Positions 28,607 through 37,650 of a stretch of 64,000 bases of DNA are shown here, one piece after another. Both the position numbers and the translations under genes were made by a program. The notes under the pieces were generated by a model. That model was not told the origin of the DNA and made no database searches. It saw only the letters and a list, made by a program, of their open reading frames with translations. Source of the stretch: Ww85 sp963745765 (GTDB lineage Bacteria; Desulfobacterota; Desulfobulbia; Desulfobulbales; Desulfocapsaceae); contig CAVUYQ010000023.1 of NCBI GenBank assembly GCA_963745765.1, forward strand, positions 41,083 to 105,082. The letters run 5' to 3'. The stretch's first letter is position 1. Every line of letters begins with the position of its first letter.

Positions 28607-29804
28607 CTATTTCGTTGCAGCCTGGGGGTGCGCTGTTTCTTTCAAACCGGCTGGTGCGGTAGCGACTACCTTGACCGGCATGCCGGGTGCAAGACGCATA
28701 AATCCATCGGTAATGACCTGCTCTCCCTGGTTCAGACCTTTTTCAATAACCCAGTCCTGCCCGACCCAGGGACCGACAACCACCGGCCGGACCTCCGCTT
28801 TTCCTGCGCTCACGATGAACACCACATGCCCGTTTGAGGTCTGCTGAACCGCCCGCTGCGGAACAACCAGGGCATTGGGACGCTGGGAACCTTTAAGAAG
28901 AGCCTTGACGAACATACCCGGTCGCAACTGTGAGTCCGGGTTGGGCAATTCGGCCTTGATAAGGAAGGTGCCGGTCTCGCGGCTGAAAGAGGGATCAACA
29001 TAACTGATTGACCCGGTAAAAGGATAGCGGCTGTTATCAGAAAGATAAACCTCAACGGTGAATTCCTTATGGGGTGGAGGTATCACCCGACCCGCATCTA
29101 GTGTCCTCCCTGAATTTAGCCATCTGGTTTTGAGATACACTGAAATTGACCCAAATCGGGTCAAGCTGGGCGACGTAGCTGAGGTCGCCACCCGGACCGA
29201 CACTCAGGTAGGCACCTTCCCGCTCCTTGGAATCCCCACTCACCCCGGTTACCGGCGATTTGATCACGGTATAACCCAGGTTGAGCTTCGCCTGTTCAAG
29301 GCGAGCCTGAGCCTGGTGCACGGCCGCTTCAGCAGACTGCACGGCACCGGTGGCATTATCAAGATCACTCTTGCTGGCGGCATCAAGTTTGGCTAACGGC
29401 TTGACCCGGTTCAGGTTAGCCTGCGCTGTCCAGAGCTGGGCCTTAGTGTTTTCCAGTGCGGCGCTTTCAGCCTCTACCTGGGCTATGAACGGTTTCTGAT
29501 CCATGAGGAACATTTCCTGTCCCGGCTTGACAACATCTCCTTCTTTGTAGAGGATTTTTTCCAGAAAACCGTTAACCCGGGCCACAATCTCGACCTGATG
29601 AGCGCTCTCCACCTGGGCAACAAACGAGAATTCCACGGGAATTGTCTTTGCGGTGACGGTCATTGCGTTCACTTCCGCCGGAGGTGGAGGAGCCGTTTTC
29701 ACTTCCTCTTTCTTGCAGGCAGTCAGGCCAAGTGCGGCAAGGACGACAAAACTCAGAATGAGTATCCGTTCGCTGAGGCCAGATACTTTTTGCTGCTGAA
29801 TCAT
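28607..29804 (-). CDS. RND membrane-fusion lipoprotein (AcrA/MexA type), frameshifted
   Basis: The first 240 residues contain a lipobox (LTAC near residue 30), the lipoyl half-motifs (VNGFLEKILYKEGDVVKPGQ) and a coiled-coil hairpin, ending in DPIWVNFSVSQNQMAKFRED. At about 29095-29105 the frame switches. The rest (DAGRVIPPPHKEFTVEVYL through GMPVKVVATAPAG) encodes the beta-barrel and membrane-proximal domains in another frame. Joined, the protein has about 395 residues, normal for the family. The break removes the C-terminal half as written. The gene is first in the operon, 12 bases before the pump start. Confidence 0.85.
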
Positions 29805-30136
29805 AGCAGGGACTCCTATAGATGGTTTGGATCTTTAGTGTATGTACAAGGATGCTTTACTCCGCACCGGAATGGTCGCACAAAGAAGTATAGTTGAAAC
29901 ATGAGCCCGATAATACACAAAAATGCGTAATAGTTAACACCCATCCCCGGTCACACCAACCCTGCCGGGATGTTGAGACTATTCCCGATACGGTTTCATA
30001 GACTTCCGTCCTCTTCAGCCAGGTCGTAATCGCAGGTTTTCCTTCACCTGTCTCCACTTGTCCTCATTGGGAACGAGACAATAATGGCAACACCGGGATA
30101 GCTCATACCAGATAATTGATATGCCGCCTTGTGCGC
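29805..30136. other. Promoter region of the first RND operon
   Basis: These 332 bases separate the AsmA-like genes from the pump operon on the minus strand. No TetR-type regulator gene is present, and I see no clear operator palindrome. Confidence 0.35.
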
Positions 30137-31273
30137 TTATTTTTCGCCTCGGTTCGTTCCTTTACGAAACGCATCCAGATGAACCAGTCTCATGGGAACA
30201 CCAAGGGTCTGATGCGTCAATTCTTTCAGCTTATATCCCACAGCTGACGGGCCAAGGGGCAGGACATGGACATCATCGATCGTTCCGGTCACTCGCAGAG
30301 GAATGGTCGTCATAGTTTGCAGGATACCGCCAACCAGCGGAACACCCCCGAGAAGAGCGTTAACGGTCGCCTGCGGCGCCGCCAGCAGGGAGAAATCGAT
30401 TTTCCCATGGATCAAATCTATTTCTCCGATACCGGTGAGCACTAATTCATTGGCCTTCAGTATAAGTCTCTCGTACTGGAGTTTTCCATTCTGCAAGGTG
30501 ATATGCGTTTCAAATCGTTTGAAGCCTAAGCCCTGCTCCGCCATCTGACCTGCCGATAGACGGTCGCTAATAACCCGGCTGATATTAAGAAATTTGATGA
30601 CATTGAGGGCAATGATATCATGATAGATATGTCCATCGGAAATACTCAGGTCTATCTGCCCCGATGTCTTGTTGAGCAACTCTTTTACCGAACCATATCC
30701 CTCGAAACTCCCTTTCACATCATACCTTCCATCAGCTTTAAAATGTCGGTCGGTAAAACAATTCAGCGTACTTTTTACCTGCTTATCCCCGGCTTCAGCA
30801 TTAAGGTGATAGGCAATTCCTTGAGACGACATCCTGATGGTACCCGAAATTGGAATACTGCAGAGACCGGCATCTCTCAGCGTGATATCGATCGTCTTAT
30901 CTTGTAACCCGATATCAGCCTGCAATGGCTTAATCGTCAGCGTCTTGTATTTCAAATCCCCGGTTTTAAATCGGACAGCTCCTGTAATCGGCATCGGAAA
31001 GGGTGGTGCGGTCGTATCATGCGAAGTGGTGGCGTCTCCAAAATTTTCCATGATTTTTTCAACATCGACATGATCGGCTGCGGCATCCAGATCGACCTGC
31101 AGTCGATTATCGGCACCCGGTTTTATCGTTCCCGACAGGGTCAGCCCCATATCGTCCCAGGACAGGCCGGCCGATGTAATCACTATTTTCTCCTGTGCAC
31201 CTTCCAGGACTATGTTATCTATTGTCAGAGGAGTTTTAAATTTCAGAGGCACCGGGAGATTTTCTCCGTTCAT
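30137..31273 (-). CDS. AsmA-like protein, C-terminal part (separate gene or frameshifted end)
   Basis: The 378-residue frame resembles the C-terminal repeats of AsmA/YhdP proteins, with beta-rich segments and the block LSISDGHIYHDIIALNVIKFLNIS, then IDFSLLAAPQATVNALLGG, IPLRVTGTI. It has no signal peptide or membrane anchor of its own. Its ATG overlaps the stop of the upstream AsmA frame (ATGA), which could mean translational coupling. But the sequence reads on smoothly from the upstream end (NPYDVRFAGR) into NGENLPVPLKFKTP, so a single ancestral gene split by a one-base indel at about 31270 is equally likely. Confidence 0.6.
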   Translation of the reverse strand: MNGENLPVPLKFKTPLTIDNIVLEGAQEKIVITSAGLSWDDMGLTLSGTIKPGADNRLQVDLDAAADHVDVEKIMENFGDATTSHDTTAPPFPMPITGAVRFKTGDLKYKTLTIKPLQADIGLQDKTIDITLRDAGLCSIPISGTIRMSSQGIAYHLNAEAGDKQVKSTLNCFTDRHFKADGRYDVKGSFEGYGSVKELLNKTSGQIDLSISDGHIYHDIIALNVIKFLNISRVISDRLSAGQMAEQGLGFKRFETHITLQNGKLQYERLILKANELVLTGIGEIDLIHGKIDFSLLAAPQATVNALLGGVPLVGGILQTMTTIPLRVTGTIDDVHVLPLGPSAVGYKLKELTHQTLGVPMRLVHLDAFRKGTNRGEK

Positions 31274-33795
31274 CGCCCCGCAAACCGCACATCATAAGGG
31301 TTTTTCATGTTCAGACGAATTTGTGCCTTACCTTCAACAAAGCCATTGGAACCGGCGGGGATCTGAAATAATTTTCCCGCAGCAGATGCATGCAGCTTCC
31401 CATCAAAAGAAACGGCAAGCGACTGATCCTTGTACCTGCCGTTAAGCATTACCCGGGAGGAGTTATCCTTGATGATGAGTTTTTCAACAACCAGGTCCTT
31501 TGCATCCAAGCTGAGATCACCAAATACCTCGAGACCATCAACCAATCCAAGCGTTAGGGAAATCATCTTGCGCTTGCCATTCCTGGCATAGTTAAGATGT
31601 GATGCTGTCAGTGAAAAGGGCTGAATTTTCAGCCAGGAAGGAGTGTTACTCATCTGCTCAAGCCACCTCGTTGTCTGCGGTCCGACCTGACCGTCAAAAC
31701 TCAGAGAGATATCTCTGGTAAAGTCTGTCATATACCGGCGGTGTCTACCGGAAACGGTCAGAGAGGTATCGAGCATAGCCAACTGCCCGTCAGAATAGGC
31801 GAGGTTGTCTGGATCGGCAGTGAATTTCAGAGCACTAATCGTTATCGCTCCTGGATAATCGGGGACATTTTGAACAACAAGATCCTCAACTTCACCGGCA
31901 ATGTTGAAATGCCAGCGGTGAAAGTCCTGCAACGGACCGTCCAGGGTGAGTTCCGATAATTGCAGGATACCCTTACCGCCACCATAATAGCTGGAGAGTC
32001 CCCGTATTTTTTCATACGATGAAATCCATGGCAAAAGCTCGGATAAAAGGATATGTGAGGTCCCTGAGGTAACCTTAAAATCCTTTGTTTTCCCCAGATC
32101 AAGCCTTCCGGACAGAGCTGCAAAGGTTGATGTTCCAAGCGAGCCATTGACTTGCTCCCAGGCTATATGCTCCCCGTCATAGGAGACACTGCCGCCGGCT
32201 ATAGTCAGCGGGTAGGGGATTTCAGGGTAACGTGCAGCACATTGAATGTCGGTTGCCGATACCTCAACCTTCAATTGATCGGTATCACCATCCAGGAGTA
32301 ATTTCCCCGTGGCGGTTCCCTTAATATCTTCGATCAAGGCGAGTTCTCTATTGACATCACGGTCATCGATAACCTTTGCAAGGATGGGTGGAATATCCGC
32401 CAGATCGGCATGTATCCCGGTTTCAAAGTGAAGCGGCAGCGGGTCTTTGGTGAGATCAAGCTTAAGTTGGCCGCCTTGAATTGCTGAATTCCGCAATCGT
32501 GCTTCAATTTTTTCTCCCGCCAGGATCCCCCTAGAGAGGGCGACATCACCGGAAACAGCGTTGAAATCCAGGTTCACACCGGGGATTTCAACGTCCGCCT
32601 GGAGAATGTTCGATTGCACGGTGAGGTGTGCCCAATCTCCGAGATCAACAAGGGATTTGGCCTGGCTCGATACGGTGAGGTGTGGAATCGTCCCCCCTTT
32701 TACTATATCAAAAAACGATTTCAGGACGGTATTTCCGGCTGCCAGGGAAAGAGCCGCCGAACGGGCAGCAGTGAGGTCGATGTCCCGTCCTTCCAGTTCC
32801 AGGCGAAATTGAGGATCTTGTCCAGATACCAGAAAACTGCCCGATAGACGCATTGCCGGATTATCCAGCAGCAGTTCCGTCAAGGTAAGCGTCGCAGCAT
32901 CACCATTGAAGCCTAAGCTGCCGGCAAGCCTTCTTATAGTAATAGCTACCCTCTCGCCGGCACGTTCCAGGCGAACCATCGGTGCGGCAAGCTCAAAATT
33001 CATGGTGAGCTTCCTGCTGTTTTCAATAGTAAGGTCTGCGGTTATATCGGTTTCGCCATCCTCTATCTTAAGCTCATTATCCGGGAAAAACGCGTACACC
33101 TTGCCAAACTGTACTTTCTTAAGCCCGGCATGAACGTTCATATCTCCCTGTCCCTCCTCAATCGAGCCGCTGGTAGAGACCTGAGCGAAAATATCTGATG
33201 TCGCCTTCGCCTGAAATGTTACCTTTTTCGATCTATTCTGTATTTCAGCCTCAACATCACGCAGGGAAAAGACCGTTTTGTTTCCGGAAACGAGGGTAAG
33301 GCTTCCCCCGGTAATGGTTCCAGAGGTGACCGGCAGGAAAAATTCCGGCAGCCGGGCCAGGACGTTTGCCACGGTCGGCAGCACCCGGCTCATCTCAAAC
33401 GGACGGGACGGTTTTTTACTTTCAGCAGTCGAATCCGGCAGTACAACGGTAATGGCCGGTCCGTTAACCACTGCCCTTTTGAGCGTAAAATGCCCGGTGA
33501 ACAATGGGCCTATTTGAGGATATATTTCAATGCTCTCCGCCAGGCCTGTCACCTGCCGTGGCAGCGTTATTTTCGCCTGGACAAGGAGTAAATGAGGTAC
33601 AGGAAAAAAAGAGAGATCAACCTGTTTATAGTCAAACGAACCATCTATCAGCCGGGAGATTTCACTGCGGACTTTGCTGCCGAGAGTAGTGTGCTCAATA
33701 AACCATGGACCTGCCAGAATCCCGGCAAGCAAAAGGATAGTGACCGTACAAAAAAAAACCAGCACCCTGGCAATGATCATCCGCGATTTTTTCAT
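31270..33795 (-). CDS. AsmA-family envelope protein, N-terminal part
   Basis: The protein has an N-terminal membrane anchor (MIIARVLVFFCTVTILLLAG) followed by the AsmA domain (YKQVDLSFFPVPHLLLVQ, then a long repetitive beta structure). AsmA-like proteins bridge the inner and outer membrane and move phospholipids. I chose the ATG at 33795 because the anchor then starts at residue 6; the frame is open ten codons further to 33825. Neither start has a good ribosome site. It ends at an ATGA overlap with the C-terminal part. If merged, the protein would have about 1220 residues, normal for the YhdP-like class. Confidence 0.7.
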   Translation of the reverse strand: MKKSRMIIARVLVFFCTVTILLLAGILAGPWFIEHTTLGSKVRSEISRLIDGSFDYKQVDLSFFPVPHLLLVQAKITLPRQVTGLAESIEIYPQIGPLFTGHFTLKRAVVNGPAITVVLPDSTAESKKPSRPFEMSRVLPTVANVLARLPEFFLPVTSGTITGGSLTLVSGNKTVFSLRDVEAEIQNRSKKVTFQAKATSDIFAQVSTSGSIEEGQGDMNVHAGLKKVQFGKVYAFFPDNELKIEDGETDITADLTIENSRKLTMNFELAAPMVRLERAGERVAITIRRLAGSLGFNGDAATLTLTELLLDNPAMRLSGSFLVSGQDPQFRLELEGRDIDLTAARSAALSLAAGNTVLKSFFDIVKGGTIPHLTVSSQAKSLVDLGDWAHLTVQSNILQADVEIPGVNLDFNAVSGDVALSRGILAGEKIEARLRNSAIQGGQLKLDLTKDPLPLHFETGIHADLADIPPILAKVIDDRDVNRELALIEDIKGTATGKLLLDGDTDQLKVEVSATDIQCAARYPEIPYPLTIAGGSVSYDGEHIAWEQVNGSLGTSTFAALSGRLDLGKTKDFKVTSGTSHILLSELLPWISSYEKIRGLSSYYGGGKGILQLSELTLDGPLQDFHRWHFNIAGEVEDLVVQNVPDYPGAITISALKFTADPDNLAYSDGQLAMLDTSLTVSGRHRRYMTDFTRDISLSFDGQVGPQTTRWLEQMSNTPSWLKIQPFSLTASHLNYARNGKRKMISLTLGLVDGLEVFGDLSLDAKDLVVEKLIIKDNSSRVMLNGRYKDQSLAVSFDGKLHASAAGKLFQIPAGSNGFVEGKAQIRLNMKNPYDVRFAGR

Positions 33796-34070
33796 ATGAG
33801 AGACTATAATACAAAGGCACAACAAAAATCAAAACAGTTCATGCAAGAGTACTCTGTCGACAATAACTTGCCCGGTCAACTGTTGCATATAATATAATTA
33901 ATCTTGTCCGGTTAGATACAGAAGAGTACATTCTTTCGAGATCAAGGCATGCGTGAACTTTGGCCGCTAAACGCCCTGAAAAAAACGCCCTCGGGTTGCA
34001 TGGTTGCTATCCCCGGGATAACATTCCGAGCCAAACGGAGAAATCAGACAAAAAGGCGATCATTCAATGT

Positions 34071-34166
34071 TGATGGCGTCGTAAAAACTTCGATCTACTG
34101 CGTCGTGGAACTTTTTCCGGCACTCGGCATACTACCTGTATGCCTTCGCACCTGAAAAACTACCAC
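34071..34166. repeat. REP-like palindromic intergenic element
   Basis: The block starts with GATGGCGTCGTAAAAACTT and contains GGCATAC-TACCT-GTATGCC (34127-34145), whose arms extend as an imperfect inverted repeat of about 24 bases (ACTTTTTCCGG... with ...CACCTGAAAAACT). From memory, similar GGCGTCGTAAAAA strings are dispersed in Desulfobacterota genomes; this is recollection, not a search. The rest of 33796-34287 holds no supported gene. Confidence 0.5.
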
Positions 34167-34287
34167 TCCTTGTTTATCTGTGTTTTTACTTAGCCATCTT
34201 TTGGAGTGCAATAGACTTTTTACGAGTATGTCAATGTTGCCTATACTCACTTATCAAGGAGAGCCGCAGGTAATGGAGGAAATGAAA

Positions 34288-36264
34288 ATGAAGGTGACAC
34301 TGAAGGAAATGTCCAACGCGGTTCGCATGCTGGCCGTAGATACCCTTGTCCGGTCCCAGGACGGACATCCCGGTACGCCGACCGGTGGCGCCGATATTGC
34401 CGCGACACTGTTCAACTGTCATCTGAAATTCGACCCCAAAGATCCGCGCTGGCCGGACCGCGACCGCTTCGTACAGTCCAACGGCCACGGCTCGACGCTG
34501 ATTTACTCTCTGCTGCATCTGGCCGGCTACGAAGCCTTCCCCATCGAACAGATCAAGAATTTCCGGGTTCTCGGTTCGAACACGCCGGGGCATCCTGAAT
34601 ACGAGCCCGATCACGGCATCGAGGTGACAACCGGTCCGCTCGGACAGGGTATTGCCAACGCCGTCGGCATGGCCGTGGCGGAACGGATACTGGGCGAGAT
34701 GTTCGGCAATGATATCGTCGATCACTATACCTATGCGCTGGCTGGTGACGGTTGCCTGATGGAAGGCGTCGCCCATGAGGCGATCTCCCTGGCCGGTCAT
34801 TTGAAGCTCGGCAAGCTGATCTGGCTCTATGACGACAACGGCATGACCGATGACGGCACGACCGATCAGAGCATCAGCGAAGATTACTCGATCCGTTTCG
34901 CCTGCGCCGGCTGGCATGTGCTGGAATGCGACGGCCATGACCACGAAGCCATCTCGGCTGCCATCGCCATCGCCAGGAAGGATCCGCGCCCGTCCATGTT
35001 ACGCTGCAAGACCTTAATCGGCTACGGTGTGCCGCGCATCGAAAATGACCGTGCCGCCCATGGCGGCAAACTCAGTTCCGAAGATGCAGCCCAGGCCCGC
35101 GAAAGGCTTGAGTGGCCGTATGAGCCCTTTGTGACGCCGGCCCCCATCGTTGCCGAATGGAAAAAGGCAGGCGAAAAGGGTGCGGCTGAACATCAGGCCT
35201 GGCAGAAGCGGGTCGAGGCGATGGACCCGGCCAAACGGGCCGAGTTCGACCGGTTGATGGCAGGACGCCTTCCCGAAGGCTGGGACACGAACCTGCTCAA
35301 ATACAAGAAGGCGCGGATCGAGGATCGGCTTAAACAGGCCGGCATCCGAACCTCGGGCCAGATTGCCGGTCTGCTTTCGCAGGCAATTCCAGAACTTCTC
35401 GGCGGTGCGCCGGATCTCGAGGCAGCTACTCAGCATAAGCAGATCATGAAGCCCTTTACCGCAGAGGATGCGAGCGGGCGCTATATCCATTATGGCATTC
35501 GCGAGCATGTCATGGGCTCGATGATCAACGGCATGCTCTCGCACGGGGGCATCATTCCTTTCGGCGCTACCTTCCTGGTGTTTTCGGACTACATGCGCCA
35601 CGCCATCCGCTTGTCGGCAATGATGTCCTTGCCGGCAATCTGGGTATTCAGTCATGATTCCATCGGTATCGGCACCAACGGACCGACCCACCAGCCGGTC
35701 GAGTGCATTCCGTCCCTGCGCGCCATTCCCAACATGTGGATAATGCGACCGTGCGATCCGGCCGAGGTGGCCGAGTGCTGGCAGCTGGCGGTAGCAAACC
35801 GCAGGCACCCCTCGGTCATAATCAACGCACGCCAGCCACTGCCGATGCTTCGCCAGGCGTATTCCGTGGAAAACAGCTGTGCGAAGGGTGCCTATATCAT
35901 GGCCGAGGCCGAGGGCGGCCCGCGCCGCGCGACGATCTTCGCCACCGGTTCCGAGGTCGCGATCGCCCTGCAGGCGCGCGAAATTCTCCAGGCGCGGGGT
36001 GTTGCCACAACGGTCATCTCGGTTCCCTGCTGGGAATTGTTCTGGCAGCAGAAAAAGGACTATAGGGACATGATCATCGGCCGGGGAACCGTCAGGGTAT
36101 CGGTCGAGGCGGCAACCAAGCTGGGTTGGGAACGCTTCGTCGGCGAGGATGGCGGCATCATCGGCATGGAAAGCTTCGGCGCCTCCGGCGCCGTTGCAGA
36201 GGTCTACAAGAAGTTCGGCATTACTGCGGACAACGTCGTCAAAGAGGTGGAGGCTCGACTATAG
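34288..36264 (+). CDS. tkt: Transketolase
   Basis: A complete transketolase of 658 residues, a TPP enzyme that transfers two-carbon units between sugar phosphates in the non-oxidative pentose phosphate pathway. Visible hallmarks are SQDGHPGTPTGGADI, SNGHGSTLIYSLLHLAGY, TGPLGQGIANAVG, the TPP motif GDGCLMEG...DDNGMTDDG, and YGIREHVMGS in the pyrimidine domain. GHPGTPTGG deviates from the usual GHPGMPMG. Three in-frame ATGs lie at 34273, 34282 and 34288; GGAGGA is best spaced for 34288. Its G/C and codon use look higher than in the neighbours and the sequence feels alphaproteobacterial, so horizontal transfer is possible. It is a different subfamily from the enzyme at the left edge. Confidence 0.92.
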   Translation: MKVTLKEMSNAVRMLAVDTLVRSQDGHPGTPTGGADIAATLFNCHLKFDPKDPRWPDRDRFVQSNGHGSTLIYSLLHLAGYEAFPIEQIKNFRVLGSNTPGHPEYEPDHGIEVTTGPLGQGIANAVGMAVAERILGEMFGNDIVDHYTYALAGDGCLMEGVAHEAISLAGHLKLGKLIWLYDDNGMTDDGTTDQSISEDYSIRFACAGWHVLECDGHDHEAISAAIAIARKDPRPSMLRCKTLIGYGVPRIENDRAAHGGKLSSEDAAQARERLEWPYEPFVTPAPIVAEWKKAGEKGAAEHQAWQKRVEAMDPAKRAEFDRLMAGRLPEGWDTNLLKYKKARIEDRLKQAGIRTSGQIAGLLSQAIPELLGGAPDLEAATQHKQIMKPFTAEDASGRYIHYGIREHVMGSMINGMLSHGGIIPFGATFLVFSDYMRHAIRLSAMMSLPAIWVFSHDSIGIGTNGPTHQPVECIPSLRAIPNMWIMRPCDPAEVAECWQLAVANRRHPSVIINARQPLPMLRQAYSVENSCAKGAYIMAEAEGGPRRATIFATGSEVAIALQAREILQARGVATTVISVPCWELFWQQKKDYRDMIIGRGTVRVSVEAATKLGWERFVGEDGGIIGMESFGASGAVAEVYKKFGITADNVVKEVEARL

Positions 36265-36416
36265 TTTAATTCCGGATATGAAAGACACCGTTGGCCTTCT
36301 CATGCCCGGGATGCCGGCTCAAACCGTCAGGTACAATTTGAACTCAGAAGAGCCACATATACAATCAGGTGAGGGAGAACTCCCAAAAAAAATCTTCACG
36401 AAAGGAGATACCGACA

Positions 36417-37322
36417 ATGAACTACCTCGATAGATTCAGAGTAAAACCCGGGAGCAAAGTTGAGCTGAGCAAGGTCGATGCCAACTTTGCAGATCAGCAT
36501 GAATCCCATAAACATGCTTTGCCCGAGATAGAGCGTTATGTAAAAAAAATGAGCGATCTTCAGTACCTGATGTATGCGGAGGGGAAGCGGTCACTGCTCA
36601 TCTGCCTGCAGGGACGCGACGCCGCAGGAAAAGACGGTACCATCAACCACGTGCTGAGCGGCATGAACCCTCAGGGTTGCATGGTTTCCGGTTTTAAGGT
36701 TCCGTCCAGAGAGGAGGCGGCCCATGACTTTCTCTGGCGGTATCACAAAGCAACCCCGGGCAAAGGACAGGTTGCGATATTCAATCGTTCTCACTATGAG
36801 GAGGTTCTGGTCACACGCGTCCACAAATTGGTTTCGAAGAAGATCTGGTCCGGACGTTACGAGTACATCAATGATTTTGAAAAGATGCTTTATGAAAACG
36901 GCATCCACATACTGAAGTTCTATCTGCACATCGACCCGGAGGAACAGCTAAAACGCTTCAAGCAGCGCATTGAAGACCCGACCCGCCACTGGAAAATCAG
37001 CGAAGGGGATTACGCGGAACGCCTCTATTGGGATGCGTATACAGAGGCTTTTGAGGACGCGTTAAGCAAGTGCAGTAGTAAACACGCACCATGGTTTATT
37101 ATTCCGTCTAACCATAAATGGTTCCGGAATCTGGCGATTTCCAGGATCGTCTCGGAGACACTGGAATCTCTGAATATGAAATTCCCGGAACCGACAGTCG
37201 ACATCGACGAGATCAAAAAAAAGTACCATGAGATAGTTGTGGAGGAAGGGTTGACCGGAGTTGATATTGAAGGAGAACCGTCAGGACAGCGGAAGGGAAA
37301 GAAGAACAAGAAGGGCAAGTAG
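36417..37322 (+). CDS. ppk2: Polyphosphate kinase 2 family protein (PPK2)
   Basis: The 301-residue PPK2 protein transfers phosphate between polyphosphate and nucleotides. It has Walker A as QGRDAAGKDG (about residue 65), the second loop FNRSHYEEVLVTRVH (about 123) that replaces Walker B, and the lid region RIEDPTRHWKISEGDY. This spacing is of the single-domain class that phosphorylates AMP or ADP; the nucleotide preference is not readable by eye. AAGGAGAT lies 8 bases before the chosen ATG. The frame is open 16 codons further upstream without a site. The C-terminal tail is Lys-rich. It may be co-transcribed with transketolase, 152 bases upstream. Confidence 0.9.
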   Translation: MNYLDRFRVKPGSKVELSKVDANFADQHESHKHALPEIERYVKKMSDLQYLMYAEGKRSLLICLQGRDAAGKDGTINHVLSGMNPQGCMVSGFKVPSREEAAHDFLWRYHKATPGKGQVAIFNRSHYEEVLVTRVHKLVSKKIWSGRYEYINDFEKMLYENGIHILKFYLHIDPEEQLKRFKQRIEDPTRHWKISEGDYAERLYWDAYTEAFEDALSKCSSKHAPWFIIPSNHKWFRNLAISRIVSETLESLNMKFPEPTVDIDEIKKKYHEIVVEEGLTGVDIEGEPSGQRKGKKNKKGK

Positions 37323-37650
37323 AGGCATGACCAAATCACTTTTGGAAAATTTCTTTGTTAATAATGAGCACAATAAGGAACTGCTCAGTTCCTGCAGATG
37401 AGTCTCCCGGGATTAATTTGACTGACATAAAACCATGATGAACGACAATCCATCTGTTATTTTCAAAGCAGGAGTAAATAATAATCGATCAATCTTCTCT
37501 TAAGGATTAATCTTTCTCTCAGTCTGAATTTTACGGGACTGGCCAGCAAAACTGGCCAGTACAAATATGTCTAACCGGGAAAACGTGCTCTGCTCACTGG
37601 CGTGACGGGTAGCTGACAGAGCCGCTTCTTCCCTGCCAGAGACAGTCTTT
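37323..37650. other. Intergenic region with a perfect 9-bp hairpin
   Basis: ACTGGCCAG (37538-37546), loop CAAAA, CTGGCCAGT (37552-37560) form a strong stem. The sequence CTGGCCAG is also self-palindromic, so it may bind a dimeric regulator. No T-run follows. No gene is visible in these 328 bases. Confidence 0.5.

Noticed and set aside
33949..34155. A 68-codon frame before transketolase.
   Set aside because: It overlaps the palindromic repeat element and has no protein-like features.
34180..34287. TPP riboswitch upstream of transketolase.
   Set aside because: No CTGAGA or related conserved core could be found in the leader.
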